From NCBI GenBank assembly GCA_021850555.1, contig JAJZLX010000601.1:1-26853 (forward strand): DNA of 26,853 bases, in the 5' to 3' direction. The translations under genes and the position numbers were made by a program. Origin of the DNA: Pseudomonadota bacterium (GTDB lineage: Bacteria; Pseudomonadota; Gammaproteobacteria; Steroidobacterales; Steroidobacteraceae). The notes under the pieces are model-generated. The model searched no databases, was not told where the DNA came from, and was given only the letters and a program-made list of their open reading frames with translations. Below, one piece after another: positions 1-9,075 of this stretch; the first letter of the stretch is position 1, and every line of letters begins with the position of its first letter.

Positions 1-41
1 CCCGGGAGGGCCGCGAGCGCCAGAATGGCAAGGTATCTCAT
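1..41 (-). CDS. Start of an exported protein (partial, runs off left edge)
   Basis: Only the first 13 codons lie in the window; read on the minus strand they give MRYLAILALAALP. This is a positively charged start followed by an Ala/Leu-rich hydrophobic run, as in a signal peptide. An AAGGAG ribosome-binding site sits about six bases before the ATG, which is the main reason to call it. It follows the ABC permease gene in the same direction after about 70 bases, so it may belong to that operon. The function cannot be told from this fragment. Confidence 0.55.
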   Translation of the reverse strand, partial: MRYLAILALAALP

Positions 42-112
42 GATGACTCCTTACTTTGGTCTTCCCATGCGATCCGCAGGATCAAAGCTTCGCTCCGAAG
101 TGCGGCCCCGCC

Positions 113-1293
113 CTACCCGAGCAGACTTTCCCGCCGATACAACCGTCCGGCGAGCCGGACCAGCACCGCCGCCGACACCAGCGTGACAGCGACCGAGACG
201 AGGCTGTAGGAGGCCGGCAGGGGCTCGGCGCGCAGCACACTCATGATGAGGAACTGCTGGCCGAGAAACGGCACCGCCATCAGCGGCAGGCTCGACCGCA
301 GCCCCAGGATGCTCGCAAACATCAGCGGCATGGTCGGAATGAACACGATGAGCGAGACGTAGGTCTGCGCCTCCCGGTAACTGCGCGTAAACGACGCCAC
401 CAGAGTCATCAACGCCGCGCCGAGCGGAATCAAAGGCACGCAGTCGAGCACGATCGCCGCCACGCCTGCGGGACCGAGGTCGACGCTCATGCCCAGCCGA
501 GCCAATCCCACATGCTGCAGCATCACATCGAAGCCCGACACGGTCAGCGCCAGGGACACCAGCATCATCGCGCCCGCCGCCAGCGTCTTGCCGTAGACCA
601 GCTGCTCGCGCTCGACGGGCAGGGTGAGCAGCGGCTCGAGCGAGCCGCGCTCGCGCTCCCCCGCGGTCGCGTCGATCGCCAGATACAGCCCGCCCATCAT
701 CATGGTGAGCAATATGACATAGCCCAGGCCTCCCAGTACCAGCACGGAGCGGCTTTGAGGCGTCGAGATGTCGATCGGGTGCACCGCGATGGGCGTCAGG
801 AGGAGCGGATTCAGGCCCCGCGCCACCAGGCGCAGCTTGGCGATCTCCCCGCCGTAGGCTTCGACCAGCCGCTCTACCCGCTCGAGCGCCTCCTGCTCGG
901 ACCGATTGGACTCGTTGGCATACAGGCGCAGCGACGCGGGCCGCCCGGCGGCGAGCCGGACGCCGAAGTCGCGCGACACATAGATCAACGGCCTGTGCAG
1001 CCGCTCGACCAGGCGGCGGGCTCCCGCCCGATCCGTTCCGACCTCCACGGTCCGGACCCCGTACTGATGAAGGAAGGCCAGCAGATGCGGCGCACGCTGC
1101 GCATGCGCCACCGTCAGATGCACGGGCCGGGTGCTCTGGGTCCTGCCGTGATGGATGCCGATCGACAACAGGGCGGCGAACAACGCCGGCATGAGCACCG
1201 GTCCCACGATGAGCGCGGTGATCAGCGAGCGCCGGTCGCGCAGGTTCTCGCGGAACTCCTTGCGAAAGACACGCCAGATCGCGCTGCGAGGCT

Positions 1294-1297
<4 letters not shown>
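113..1297 (-). CDS. NatB-like ABC-2 family transporter permease
   Basis: Predicted inner-membrane subunit of an ABC exporter, 394 residues from the start MKPRSAIWRV. The layout is that of the NatB/ABC-2 family: an N-terminal membrane segment (about residues 25-45) and a large soluble loop. A cluster of hydrophobic segments follows in the second half, with the ERERGSLEPLLTLPV stretch typical of the family after the first of them. The reading frame is open further upstream, but the ATG at 1297 overlaps the stop of the ATPase gene as ATGA, which fixes the start and suggests translational coupling. The partner is the ATPase just upstream. NatAB in Bacillus exports sodium, but many relatives have unknown substrates, so the substrate here is open. 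Confidence 0.85.
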
Positions 1298-2045
<748 letters not shown>

Positions 2046-2049
<4 letters not shown>

Positions 2050-3527
2050 GGCCCCGGCCCGTTCGGGGTCAGGAAGAAGGGCATCGGGCGCAGGTTGCGC
2101 AGACACTCGGTGTCGAGGCCCGCCACCGAGGCGCGCCGCACGAACTGCGCCATCACCCGGCCCATGCACGGATCCATGAGCTGCCCATGTCCGAACCCCG
2201 GAATCACCAGGCTCAGGCTGTGCGTGAAGCCGCGCGCGGCTTCGGCGGCGTAGCGCGGCGGGGTGATGGGGTCGTCTGCGCCCGAGAGCAGCAGCGCCGG
2301 CACATCCGAATGCAGCGGCATGTGAAAGTCCGGGCCCACCGGCCCGCGTGGCCACAGCTTGCACAGCTCTTCCAGGTCGTCTATGGGAGCCGTGCCGAGA
2401 AAAGTGTGATGCATCCGGGCACGTTGCGCAGCGGTGATGTGAAAGAAGGGAACGTCTTCGGAGCACACCACGGTGTTGTTCATGCCGTCCGCGATGGCAT
2501 TGTCATAGACGTGGTCGATCAGCGCAAACTGGCCCGCCAGAGGACCGAAGTCTCCGGCGGCGGCCTCGTGCAGGTCGAGGGGCAGGAGCGCCGCCAGAGC
2601 CGGCGTGTAGCTGGCCAGGCGCAGCACCTGCGCCAGTTGATAGTTGGTGAACTCGATCCGGCGCGGCTTGCCGCCCCGACCCGCCAGGGTGACCTGCGCC
2701 GGATGAGCGGCGAGCGCCGTGCGCACCTGGCGGTACACCTGCTCCGGGTTGCCGAAACGAGCGCGGCAGGCGCTGCGCCGTGCGCACGCGGCGAGGATGC
2801 GTGAGAGCGCGCGCTGCGCATCGATCGAGCTCATGGCGCCGATGGCCACCTGGGGCGGCACCACGCCGTCCAGGATGACGCTGCGAACCCGGCCCGGGTA
2901 GCGGCGAATGTATTCCTGTGCGACCACCGTACCGTAGGAGGATCCATACAGGTTGATCCGCCGATACCCGAGCGCGGCCCGCACCCGGTCGAGGTCCTGC
3001 ACCGCCAGATCGGTCGTGTAGAAGCGCACGCGTGCATGCTTGCGCAGCCGCTTCAGGCAGCGCTCGGTCTCGGCGGCGATCCGCTCCGGGGTCGGCGGAC
3101 CGCCCTCCCCCCTGCCCGGCCCGCACTCGAGGGCGTTGGATCCGGCCGTGCCGCGCTGGTTGACCAGGACGATGTCGCGGTCGCGGTGGATCAGCGCAAA
3201 CGCGGGCGCGACGCTCGCATAAAAAGCTGTCGCCGCCTCGCCAGGACCGCCCGCCAGCACGAACAGCGGATCGGGCCGCCGGACCGTGCTGATCGCCGGC
3301 ACGACCGCCACGGAGAGCCTGATCTGCCTCGCGGCCGGCCGCGCAGGGTCCTCCGGCACCGACAGGTGCCCGCACTCGGCCTTCACCAGGCTCAAGCCGC
3401 CGGCGGAGCGCAGCTCACAAGGCTTGAGCGGCAGCGGCCGGCGCGCCGGCGCGGCGTGACCCGCCGCGCTGACAGCGGCAAGCCCCAGGCTCAGCAGGAG
3501 GATGGCCATTCGCACGGTGAGCGTCAT
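2046..3527 (-). CDS. Exported alpha/beta hydrolase, TAP-like (peptidase family S33 type)
   Basis: A 493-residue secreted hydrolase resembling tripeptidyl aminopeptidase/proline iminopeptidase-like enzymes. A signal peptide covers roughly residues 7-26. The oxyanion region AGGPG is at 92-96, the nucleophile elbow GSSYG at 195-199 (Ser197), the acid probably Asp418 or Asp419 in [11 protein letters not shown], and the catalytic His447 in GFGHGQ. The C-terminal part fits the TAP-like domain. ATG 3527 gives the full frame, but a TAGAAT box overlaps that codon, so the in-frame Met at 3509 (MAILLLSLG) may be the true start. It heads a minus-strand operon with the ABC genes. The natural substrate is not evident; it could be a peptide, ester or other small molecule. 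Confidence 0.85.
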
Positions 3528-3531
3528 TCTA
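3526..3531 (-). promoter_or_regulatory. Candidate -10 box for the alpha/beta hydrolase operon
   Basis: Read on minus this is TAGAAT, five of six bases of the sigma70 -10 consensus, and its last two bases are the first two of the annotated ATG. Transcription would start near 3519, inside the annotated frame, which favours the internal Met at 3509. I see no good -35. Confidence 0.35.
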
Positions 3532-3689
3532 AAGCAAGGGTCCCGGCAGCGCTGTCTCGGCTCGCCGTCCCGCAGCAGCCAACCGCATGTGCCGCCGGCC
3601 GCCGAGGGAGCCCGGGCTCACTTCGGGCTCGCGAGCCGGGACAGGCCGCTCCCCTGGCCGCCCAAAGCGCCAGAAACGCTTCGGGCCGT

Positions 3690-3695
3690 TACAAT
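3690..3695 (+). promoter_or_regulatory. Candidate -10 box for mnmG, leaderless arrangement
   Basis: TACAAT (five of six bases of consensus) ends exactly six bases before the mnmG ATG, so transcription would begin at or next to the start codon. There is no Shine-Dalgarno in between and no convincing -35 upstream. A similar arrangement recurs before uvrD and the DUF2909 gene. Confidence 0.4.
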
Positions 3696-3701
3696 AGGCG
3701 G

Positions 3702-5609
3702 ATGCGTTTCGCCCATCCCTTCGAGGTCATCGTCATCGGTGGCGGTCATGCCGGCACGGAGGCGGCGTTGGCCGCGTCCCGCATGGGAGCTCGCACCCTG
3801 CTGCTGACCCAGAGCATCGAGACCGTGGGCCAGATGAGCTGCAATCCGGCCGTCGGCGGCATCGGCAAAGGTCACCTCGTGCGGGAGATCGATGCCCTCG
3901 GTGGCGCCATGGCGCGCGCCACCGACCGCGCAGGCATCCAGTTCAGGACGCTGAACGGCAGCAAGGGTCCGGCGGTGCGTGCCACTCGAGCCCAGGCCGA
4001 CCGACAGCTGTACCGGCAGGCCATCCGAGCGGCGCTCGAGAGCGAGCCGCGTCTGTCGGTGTTTCAGCAGGAAGCGGCGGACCTCGTGGTCGAGGGGGAG
4101 AGCATCCGGGGTGTCGTCACAGTCACCGGAATCGTCTTCGAGGCACCTTGCGTGGTCCTCACCGTGGGCACCTTCCTCGGCGGGCGGATCCACGTGGGCC
4201 TGGACAACTATGCCGGCGGCCGGGCCGGCGACCCGCCCTCGAGCCGCCTGGCCGCGCGCCTGCGGGAGCTGCCGCTGCGCGTCGGCCGGCTGAAAACCGG
4301 CACTCCACCTCGCATCGACGGGCGCACGCTCGATTACTCCGTGATGATGCGCCAGGCGAGCGACGATCCGCTGCCGGTGTTCTCCTTCCTGGGACGCGCG
4401 AGCGAGCATCCGCGGCAGGTGGACTGTTTCATCACCCACACGAACGAGCGCACGCACGAGATCATCCGGGCGGCGAGCGAGCGCTCGCCGATGTTCACCG
4501 GCGCAATCGAGGGCGTGGGCCCGCGCTACTGTCCATCCATCGAGGACAAAGTCTTCCGCTTCGCCGACCGGACTTCGCATCAGATCTTCGTCGAGCCCGA
4601 AGGGCTCTCGACCCACGAGATCTACCCCAATGGCATCTCCACCAGCCTGCCGTTCGATGTGCAGTACGCGTTGGTGCGCAGCATTCCTGGATTCGAGAAT
4701 GCGCATCTGACGCGCCCCGGCTACGCGATCGAATACGACTTCTTCGATCCCCGCGATCTGCGCCCCTCGCTCGAGACCCGCGAGCTGCACGGCCTGTATT
4801 TCGCCGGCCAGATCAACGGCACCACCGGTTACGAGGAAGCCGCGGCCCAGGGGCTGCTCGCCGGCATCAACGCCGCGCTCGCTGTCCGGGGACGCGAGGC
4901 GTGGGGGCCGAGGCGCAGCGACGCTTACCTGGGCGTGCTCGTCGACGATCTGGTCACGCGCGGCACCCGCGAGCCGTACCGCATGTTCACCAGCCGCGCC
5001 GAGCACCGGCTGCTGCTGCGGGAAGACAACGCCGACCTGCGGCTGACGCCCATCGGACGCGAGCTCGGTCTCGTGGACGATGAGCGCTGGCGGCTGTTCG
5101 AGGCCAAGCGGTGCCTCGTCGATCGGGAAGTCGAGCGCCTGCAGGGCGTACGGCTGCGGCCGGATGATATCAGTGCGCAATGGTGCGAGCGTATTCTCGG
5201 TGGAATGCTCAGCCGCGACGTATCGGCGTTCGAGCTGTTACGCCGCCCGGAAGTCGGGCATGAGGCGCTGTTGGAAGTCGCAGGAGCGGACACGGCCGCA
5301 GCAGTCGACGACCGCCTGCCCGCCCAGGTGCGGGTCCAGGTGGAGGCACGGGCCAAGTACGCCGGATACATCGAGCGCCAGCATGAGGAAATCGACCGCC
5401 AGCGCCGCAACGAGGAGACCCTGTTGCCCGAGGACATCGACTACACGCAAGTGGCCGGACTCTCGCACGAGGTGCGCGCCCGGCTCACCGAATATCGTCC
5501 GGCCACGGTCGGACAGGCGAGCCGGGTGCCGGGCGTGACGCCCGCGGCCGTGACCTTGCTGTTGGTACACATGAAGAGACGCCGCCTGGCCGCCGGCGAG
5601 CGCGCTTGA
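3702..5609 (+). CDS. mnmG: tRNA uridine-5-carboxymethylaminomethyl modification enzyme MnmG (GidA)
   Basis: FAD enzyme of 635 residues (E. coli MnmG is about 629) that, with MnmE, adds the carboxymethylaminomethyl group to U34 of several tRNAs. The dinucleotide fold motif GGGHAG is at residues 13-18. It is followed by the family blocks [51 protein letters not shown] and [18 protein letters not shown], and a normal helical C-terminus. The frame is open far upstream, but [15 protein letters not shown] at 3702 is where the homologous protein begins. It overlaps pyrF by four bases. In many gammaproteobacteria mnmG is followed by rsmG, parA and parB; here it is not. Confidence 0.97.
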   Translation: MRFAHPFEVIVIGGGHAGTEAALAASRMGARTLLLTQSIETVGQMSCNPAVGGIGKGHLVREIDALGGAMARATDRAGIQFRTLNGSKGPAVRATRAQADRQLYRQAIRAALESEPRLSVFQQEAADLVVEGESIRGVVTVTGIVFEAPCVVLTVGTFLGGRIHVGLDNYAGGRAGDPPSSRLAARLRELPLRVGRLKTGTPPRIDGRTLDYSVMMRQASDDPLPVFSFLGRASEHPRQVDCFITHTNERTHEIIRAASERSPMFTGAIEGVGPRYCPSIEDKVFRFADRTSHQIFVEPEGLSTHEIYPNGISTSLPFDVQYALVRSIPGFENAHLTRPGYAIEYDFFDPRDLRPSLETRELHGLYFAGQINGTTGYEEAAAQGLLAGINAALAVRGREAWGPRRSDAYLGVLVDDLVTRGTREPYRMFTSRAEHRLLLREDNADLRLTPIGRELGLVDDERWRLFEAKRCLVDREVERLQGVRLRPDDISAQWCERILGGMLSRDVSAFELLRRPEVGHEALLEVAGADTAAAVDDRLPAQVRVQVEARAKYAGYIERQHEEIDRQRRNEETLLPEDIDYTQVAGLSHEVRARLTEYRPATVGQASRVPGVTPAAVTLLLVHMKRRRLAAGERA

Positions 5610-6439
5610 GCACCTTCCTCAGCCGGCTCAGGAGCTGTTGGGAGCGCAGCGGCTCGCTGGTGTGCGTGGGGCTCGACCCGGAGATCGAGCGGTTCCCGTC
5701 CCAGGTGGCCGATCACGCCTCTCCCATCTTCCAGTTCAACAAGGCGATCATCGACGCCACGGCCGACGTGGTCTGCGCCTACAAGCCGCAGTTCGCCCAC
5801 TACGCGGCCTATGAGGCCGAGGATCAGCTGCAGCGCACGATCGAGTACATCCACAGCGCCTATCCGGGCGTTCCGGTGATCCTCGACTCCAAGCGCGGCG
5901 ATGTGGGCAACACGGCCGAGCGCTACGCCATCGAGGCCTTCGAGCGCTACGGCGCCGACGCCGTGACGGTCAACCCCTACCTCGGCGGGGACTCGCTCGA
6001 GCCCTTCCTCAGGCACGAGGACCGGGGCGTGATCGTCCTGTGCCGAACCTCCAATGCCGGCGCCCGCGACCTGCAGGACCTGCTCGTCGGCTCCGGCCGG
6101 CGGCTGTTTCATGCGGTGGCGGAACTGGCCGCCCGGCAGTGGAATTCCCGGGGCAACGTCATGCTGGTGGTCGGCGCGACGTACCCGGCGGAGCTCTCCG
6201 AGGTTCGGGCCATCGTCGGGGACATGCCGCTGCTCGTACCCGGCGTCGGTGCACAGGGCGGGGATGTGGCCCAGGCCGTGCGCAGCGGCCAAACGAGCGA
6301 GGGCACGGGACTCGTGATCAGTTCCTCGCGGGGCATTCTCTATGCCTCGCGCGGCGATGATTTCGCCTCCGCGGCCCGGACGGCGGCGATCGAGCTGCGA
6401 GAACGGATCAACGCCCACCGGCTGCGCCCGGGGCTCTGA
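5606..6439 (+). CDS. pyrF: Orotidine 5'-phosphate decarboxylase, type 2
   Basis: Catalyses the last step of UMP synthesis, decarboxylation of OMP. The 277-residue length and the sequence [16 protein letters not shown] fit the longer type 2 enzymes; Asp94, Lys96 and Asp99 form the catalytic Asp-Lys-Asp pattern. Other landmarks are VGLDP near 21-25, [10 protein letters not shown] near 60-69 and the phosphate-binding PGVGAQGGD region. The start is a TTG whose last two bases fall in the mnmG stop (TTGA overlap), so translation is probably coupled to mnmG. No ATG is available near the domain start. Six bases separate it from the next gene. Confidence 0.95.
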   Translation: MSTFLSRLRSCWERSGSLVCVGLDPEIERFPSQVADHASPIFQFNKAIIDATADVVCAYKPQFAHYAAYEAEDQLQRTIEYIHSAYPGVPVILDSKRGDVGNTAERYAIEAFERYGADAVTVNPYLGGDSLEPFLRHEDRGVIVLCRTSNAGARDLQDLLVGSGRRLFHAVAELAARQWNSRGNVMLVVGATYPAELSEVRAIVGDMPLLVPGVGAQGGDVAQAVRSGQTSEGTGLVISSSRGILYASRGDDFASAARTAAIELRERINAHRLRPGL

Positions 6440-6445
6440 TCCGCC

Positions 6446-8065
6446 ATGAGACTCGCGATCCGCGGCGGCACGGCCCTGCTGATGCTGGCGGCGCTTGCCG
6501 CCTGCTCGCGCTCCCCGCAGGGGAGCACCCCGCGAGCACGCGGCGGTGGCGCGATCCTGTTGCGCGGCCTCGGCCTGGATCCGGGCTCCCTCGATGCGCA
6601 GAAGGCCCGCTCGGTGGAGGCGCAAAGAGTCCTCATGGACATCTGCGAGGGTCTGACCACCCTCAATCGGCGAGGCGGGGTCGCGCCGGGCGTCGCCAAG
6701 ACGTGGACGGTCGGCCCCGGCGGCAAAACCTACACCTTCCACCTGCGCCACGACGCCCGGTGGTCCACCGGCCAGCCGGTGGTGGCGCGGGATTTCGTGG
6801 CGGGGCTGCGCCGCCTCGTCGATCCGCACACCGCCTCCGACTACGCCGAGGTGGTCAACGTCATCGTCCATGCGCCGGGCATCATCGCAGGACGCCGGCC
6901 GCTCGAGAGCCTCGGGGTCCTCGCCCCCGATCCCTACACCGTGATCATCAGGCTTCGCACCCTCGCCCCTTATCTGCCCGCGCTCATGGCGCACCCCGCG
7001 ACCTGCCCGGTCGATCCTCCGTTGCTCGCGAAATACGGAGCGAGCTACGCGCAACCCGGGCACCTGCCCTCGGACGGCGCCTTCGTGCTCTCTCAATGGG
7101 TGCGCGGGTCCTACATCTACCTGACACGCAACCGGTACTACTGGAGGAACTCCGCCACGCGTCTGGCGGGGGTCAAATACCTCATCAGCGTCGATGAGAG
7201 CGCGCAGCTCAACCTGTACCGGGCCGGCGAGGTGGACATCATCGATGTGATTCCCAGGAGCGAGTTCGGCTGGATCAAGCGCAATCTCGGCGCCCAGCTG
7301 CACATCGCCCCGCTGCTCGCCACGTACTACTACGGGTTCAATCTGCGGCGCGCGCCGTTCAAAGGCCGGCCGGGACTGCGCCGCGCGCTCGCCATGGTGA
7401 TCAACCGCAGGCGGCTCACGCGGCTGGTGCTGCGCACCGGCGAGCGCCCGGCATACGGCTGGGTTCCGCCGGGGTTCGCCGGCTACACGCCCCAGTCACC
7501 CGCCTGGCGGCGGCTCACCCTGGCGCAGCGCATCGCCGAGGCGCGCCGGCTGTATCGACAAGCCGGCTACTCCGCCGCCCGGCCGCTTCGCTTCACGCTG
7601 AAATACAACACCGGTGAGATCCATACCGAGCTCGCGCTCGCGGTCGCCTCCATGTGGCGGCGCGCGCTCGGCGTGCGCGTGCGGCTGATCGCCGAGGATT
7701 TCAGCTCCCTGATGCGGGACATCTACCGCGGCAATGTCGAGATGTTCCGCTCGAGCTGGAGCGCCGATTACGACGATCCGTATACGTTCGCGCAGTACTT
7801 CGAGAGTGATTTCGGCGTCAACCTGCCCCACTATGACAGCCCGGAATACGACGCCCTGGTCAATCGCGCCGAGGCCCAGCGCGACCCCGCAAAGCGCATG
7901 GCGCTGCTCGAGAAGGCCGAGCGGCTGATGCTGCGCGATCAGCCGGTGATCCCCCTCTATTTCTACGTGAGCAAGCACCTCGTGAAGCCGCAGGTGACGG
8001 GCTGGTACGACAATGACATGGATGTCACCTACAGCCGGTACCTCGGACTGCGGGGAACAGGGTAA
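6446..8065 (+). CDS. Peptide ABC transporter substrate-binding lipoprotein (OppA-like, SBP family 5)
   Basis: A 539-residue periplasmic lipoprotein. The signal peptide ends in the lipobox LAAC with Cys20 as the lipidated residue. The body is a family 5 solute-binding protein: GVAKTWTV, YTFHLRHDARWSTGQPV with ARDFVAGLRRLVDP, and the C-terminal SSWSADYDDPYTFAQYF region are the family's landmarks. Such proteins usually deliver oligopeptides (OppA, MppA) to an Opp/Dpp permease. No permease or ATPase gene is next to it, so it either serves a transporter encoded elsewhere or acts in murein peptide recycling. It begins six bases after pyrF and ends 16 bases before gloB, so it probably shares their transcript. 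Confidence 0.9.
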   Translation: MRLAIRGGTALLMLAALAACSRSPQGSTPRARGGGAILLRGLGLDPGSLDAQKARSVEAQRVLMDICEGLTTLNRRGGVAPGVAKTWTVGPGGKTYTFHLRHDARWSTGQPVVARDFVAGLRRLVDPHTASDYAEVVNVIVHAPGIIAGRRPLESLGVLAPDPYTVIIRLRTLAPYLPALMAHPATCPVDPPLLAKYGASYAQPGHLPSDGAFVLSQWVRGSYIYLTRNRYYWRNSATRLAGVKYLISVDESAQLNLYRAGEVDIIDVIPRSEFGWIKRNLGAQLHIAPLLATYYYGFNLRRAPFKGRPGLRRALAMVINRRRLTRLVLRTGERPAYGWVPPGFAGYTPQSPAWRRLTLAQRIAEARRLYRQAGYSAARPLRFTLKYNTGEIHTELALAVASMWRRALGVRVRLIAEDFSSLMRDIYRGNVEMFRSSWSADYDDPYTFAQYFESDFGVNLPHYDSPEYDALVNRAEAQRDPAKRMALLEKAERLMLRDQPVIPLYFYVSKHLVKPQVTGWYDNDMDVTYSRYLGLRGTG

Positions 8066-8081
8066 CGCGGAGGAGCGACAC

Positions 8082-8888
8082 ATGGAACATGCTGAAAATA
8101 TGCTGATCGAGCGTATCTGGTCGGGCAACGCCTACCGGAATTTTCACTATCTGATCGCCTGTGCCGAGACCGGCGAGGCCCTCGCAGTCGATCCGCTGGA
8201 GTGGCGCCTGTGCCTGGCAGCGGCGCGCCGGCGGGGCTGGACGATCACCCGTATCCTCAATACGCACGAGCATGGGGATCACATCGGCGGCAACGCGGGC
8301 CTGGTGGAAGCGACCGGCGCAAAGGTCCTTGCGCACGCGGCGGCTGCGAAGCGCATCGGCGGCGTCGATCAGGGACTCACCGAGGGCGACGTAATCCGAT
8401 TCGGGCGAGTCGAGCTCGAGTGCCTGGACACTCCCGGGCACACGATGGCGCATATCTGCGCGCTGGCGCACGGCGGGCGGCCGGCGCTGTTCTGCGGCGA
8501 CACGCTGTTCAACGCCGGCGCCGGCAATTGCCACAATGGCGGGCACCCCGAGCAGCTCTACCGGACCTTCGCCACGCGCCTCGCGAGCCTTCCCGATGAG
8601 ACACGGGTTTTCCCGGGGCACGAGTATCTGGTGCGCAATCTGCAGTTCACCCTGGACCGCGAGCCCGACAACAGCGCGGCCCGCGAGCTGCTCGATTCGC
8701 TGCACCATGACGATCCGGCGGCGGTGCCCGTGACCACCCTCGGGGAGGAGAAGCGAATCAACACCTTCTTCCGCCTGGCGAGTCCCACCGTAATCGCGCG
8801 TCTGCGCGCAGCGTTCCCGGATCTCGGGGAACGGCCGGATGCGCGCACGGTGTTCCTGAGATTGCGGGAGCTGCGCAATCGCTGGTAG
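8082..8888 (+). CDS. gloB: Hydroxyacylglutathione hydrolase (glyoxalase II)
   Basis: A 268-residue metallo-beta-lactamase fold enzyme that hydrolyses S-lactoylglutathione to lactate and glutathione in methylglyoxal detoxification. Metal ligands are visible: THEHGDH at 61-67, His120 in DTPGHT, Asp140 in CGDTLF and His180 in FPGHEY. The C-terminal GEEKRINTFFR matches the glutathione-binding end of true glyoxalase II and separates it from generic MBL proteins. The start at 8082 is supported by GGAGGAG about six bases upstream; a second Met lies six codons downstream. Last gene of the mnmG cluster. Confidence 0.95.
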   Translation: MEHAENMLIERIWSGNAYRNFHYLIACAETGEALAVDPLEWRLCLAAARRRGWTITRILNTHEHGDHIGGNAGLVEATGAKVLAHAAAAKRIGGVDQGLTEGDVIRFGRVELECLDTPGHTMAHICALAHGGRPALFCGDTLFNAGAGNCHNGGHPEQLYRTFATRLASLPDETRVFPGHEYLVRNLQFTLDREPDNSAARELLDSLHHDDPAAVPVTTLGEEKRINTFFRLASPTVIARLRAAFPDLGERPDARTVFLRLRELRNRW

Positions 8889-9060
8889 CCGGCACGAGCC
8901 TCGCGCGGCAAGACTCGCCAGTCGGGTCTGTGCGGCCCACCGAGGCGGGAGTCGGCGCCCCCGGGAAAGGGGTCGGGAATCACTTCGGACCCCGCGGGCA
9001 CCGATTGAGTTAGTCGGGCCGCTCGCCGAAAGTGCCGCGGGCGGCCTTGGGCCAATGGGG

Positions 9061-9066
9061 TAGAAT
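9061..9066 (+). promoter_or_regulatory. Candidate -10 box for the uvrD-trkA-trkH operon
   Basis: TAGAAT lies nine bases before the uvrD ATG, giving a predicted leader of about three bases. No Shine-Dalgarno separates it from the start. The preceding 170 bases after gloB hold no gene I can support and no clear -35 or U-tract terminator. Confidence 0.4.
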
Positions 9067-9075
9067 GGGCGCTCA

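Noticed and set aside
78..86. Missing Q-loop glutamine in the ABC ATPase (residues 78-86 of that protein) as a sign of inactivity
   Set aside because: NatA-like ATPases often vary at this place and the Walker A, signature, Walker B and switch His are intact; noted in the gene entry only. The coordinates here are protein residues, not bases.
8889..9060. Possible terminator or small RNA between gloB and uvrD
   Set aside because: Several GC-rich short inverted matches exist, but none has a clean stem followed by a T-run.
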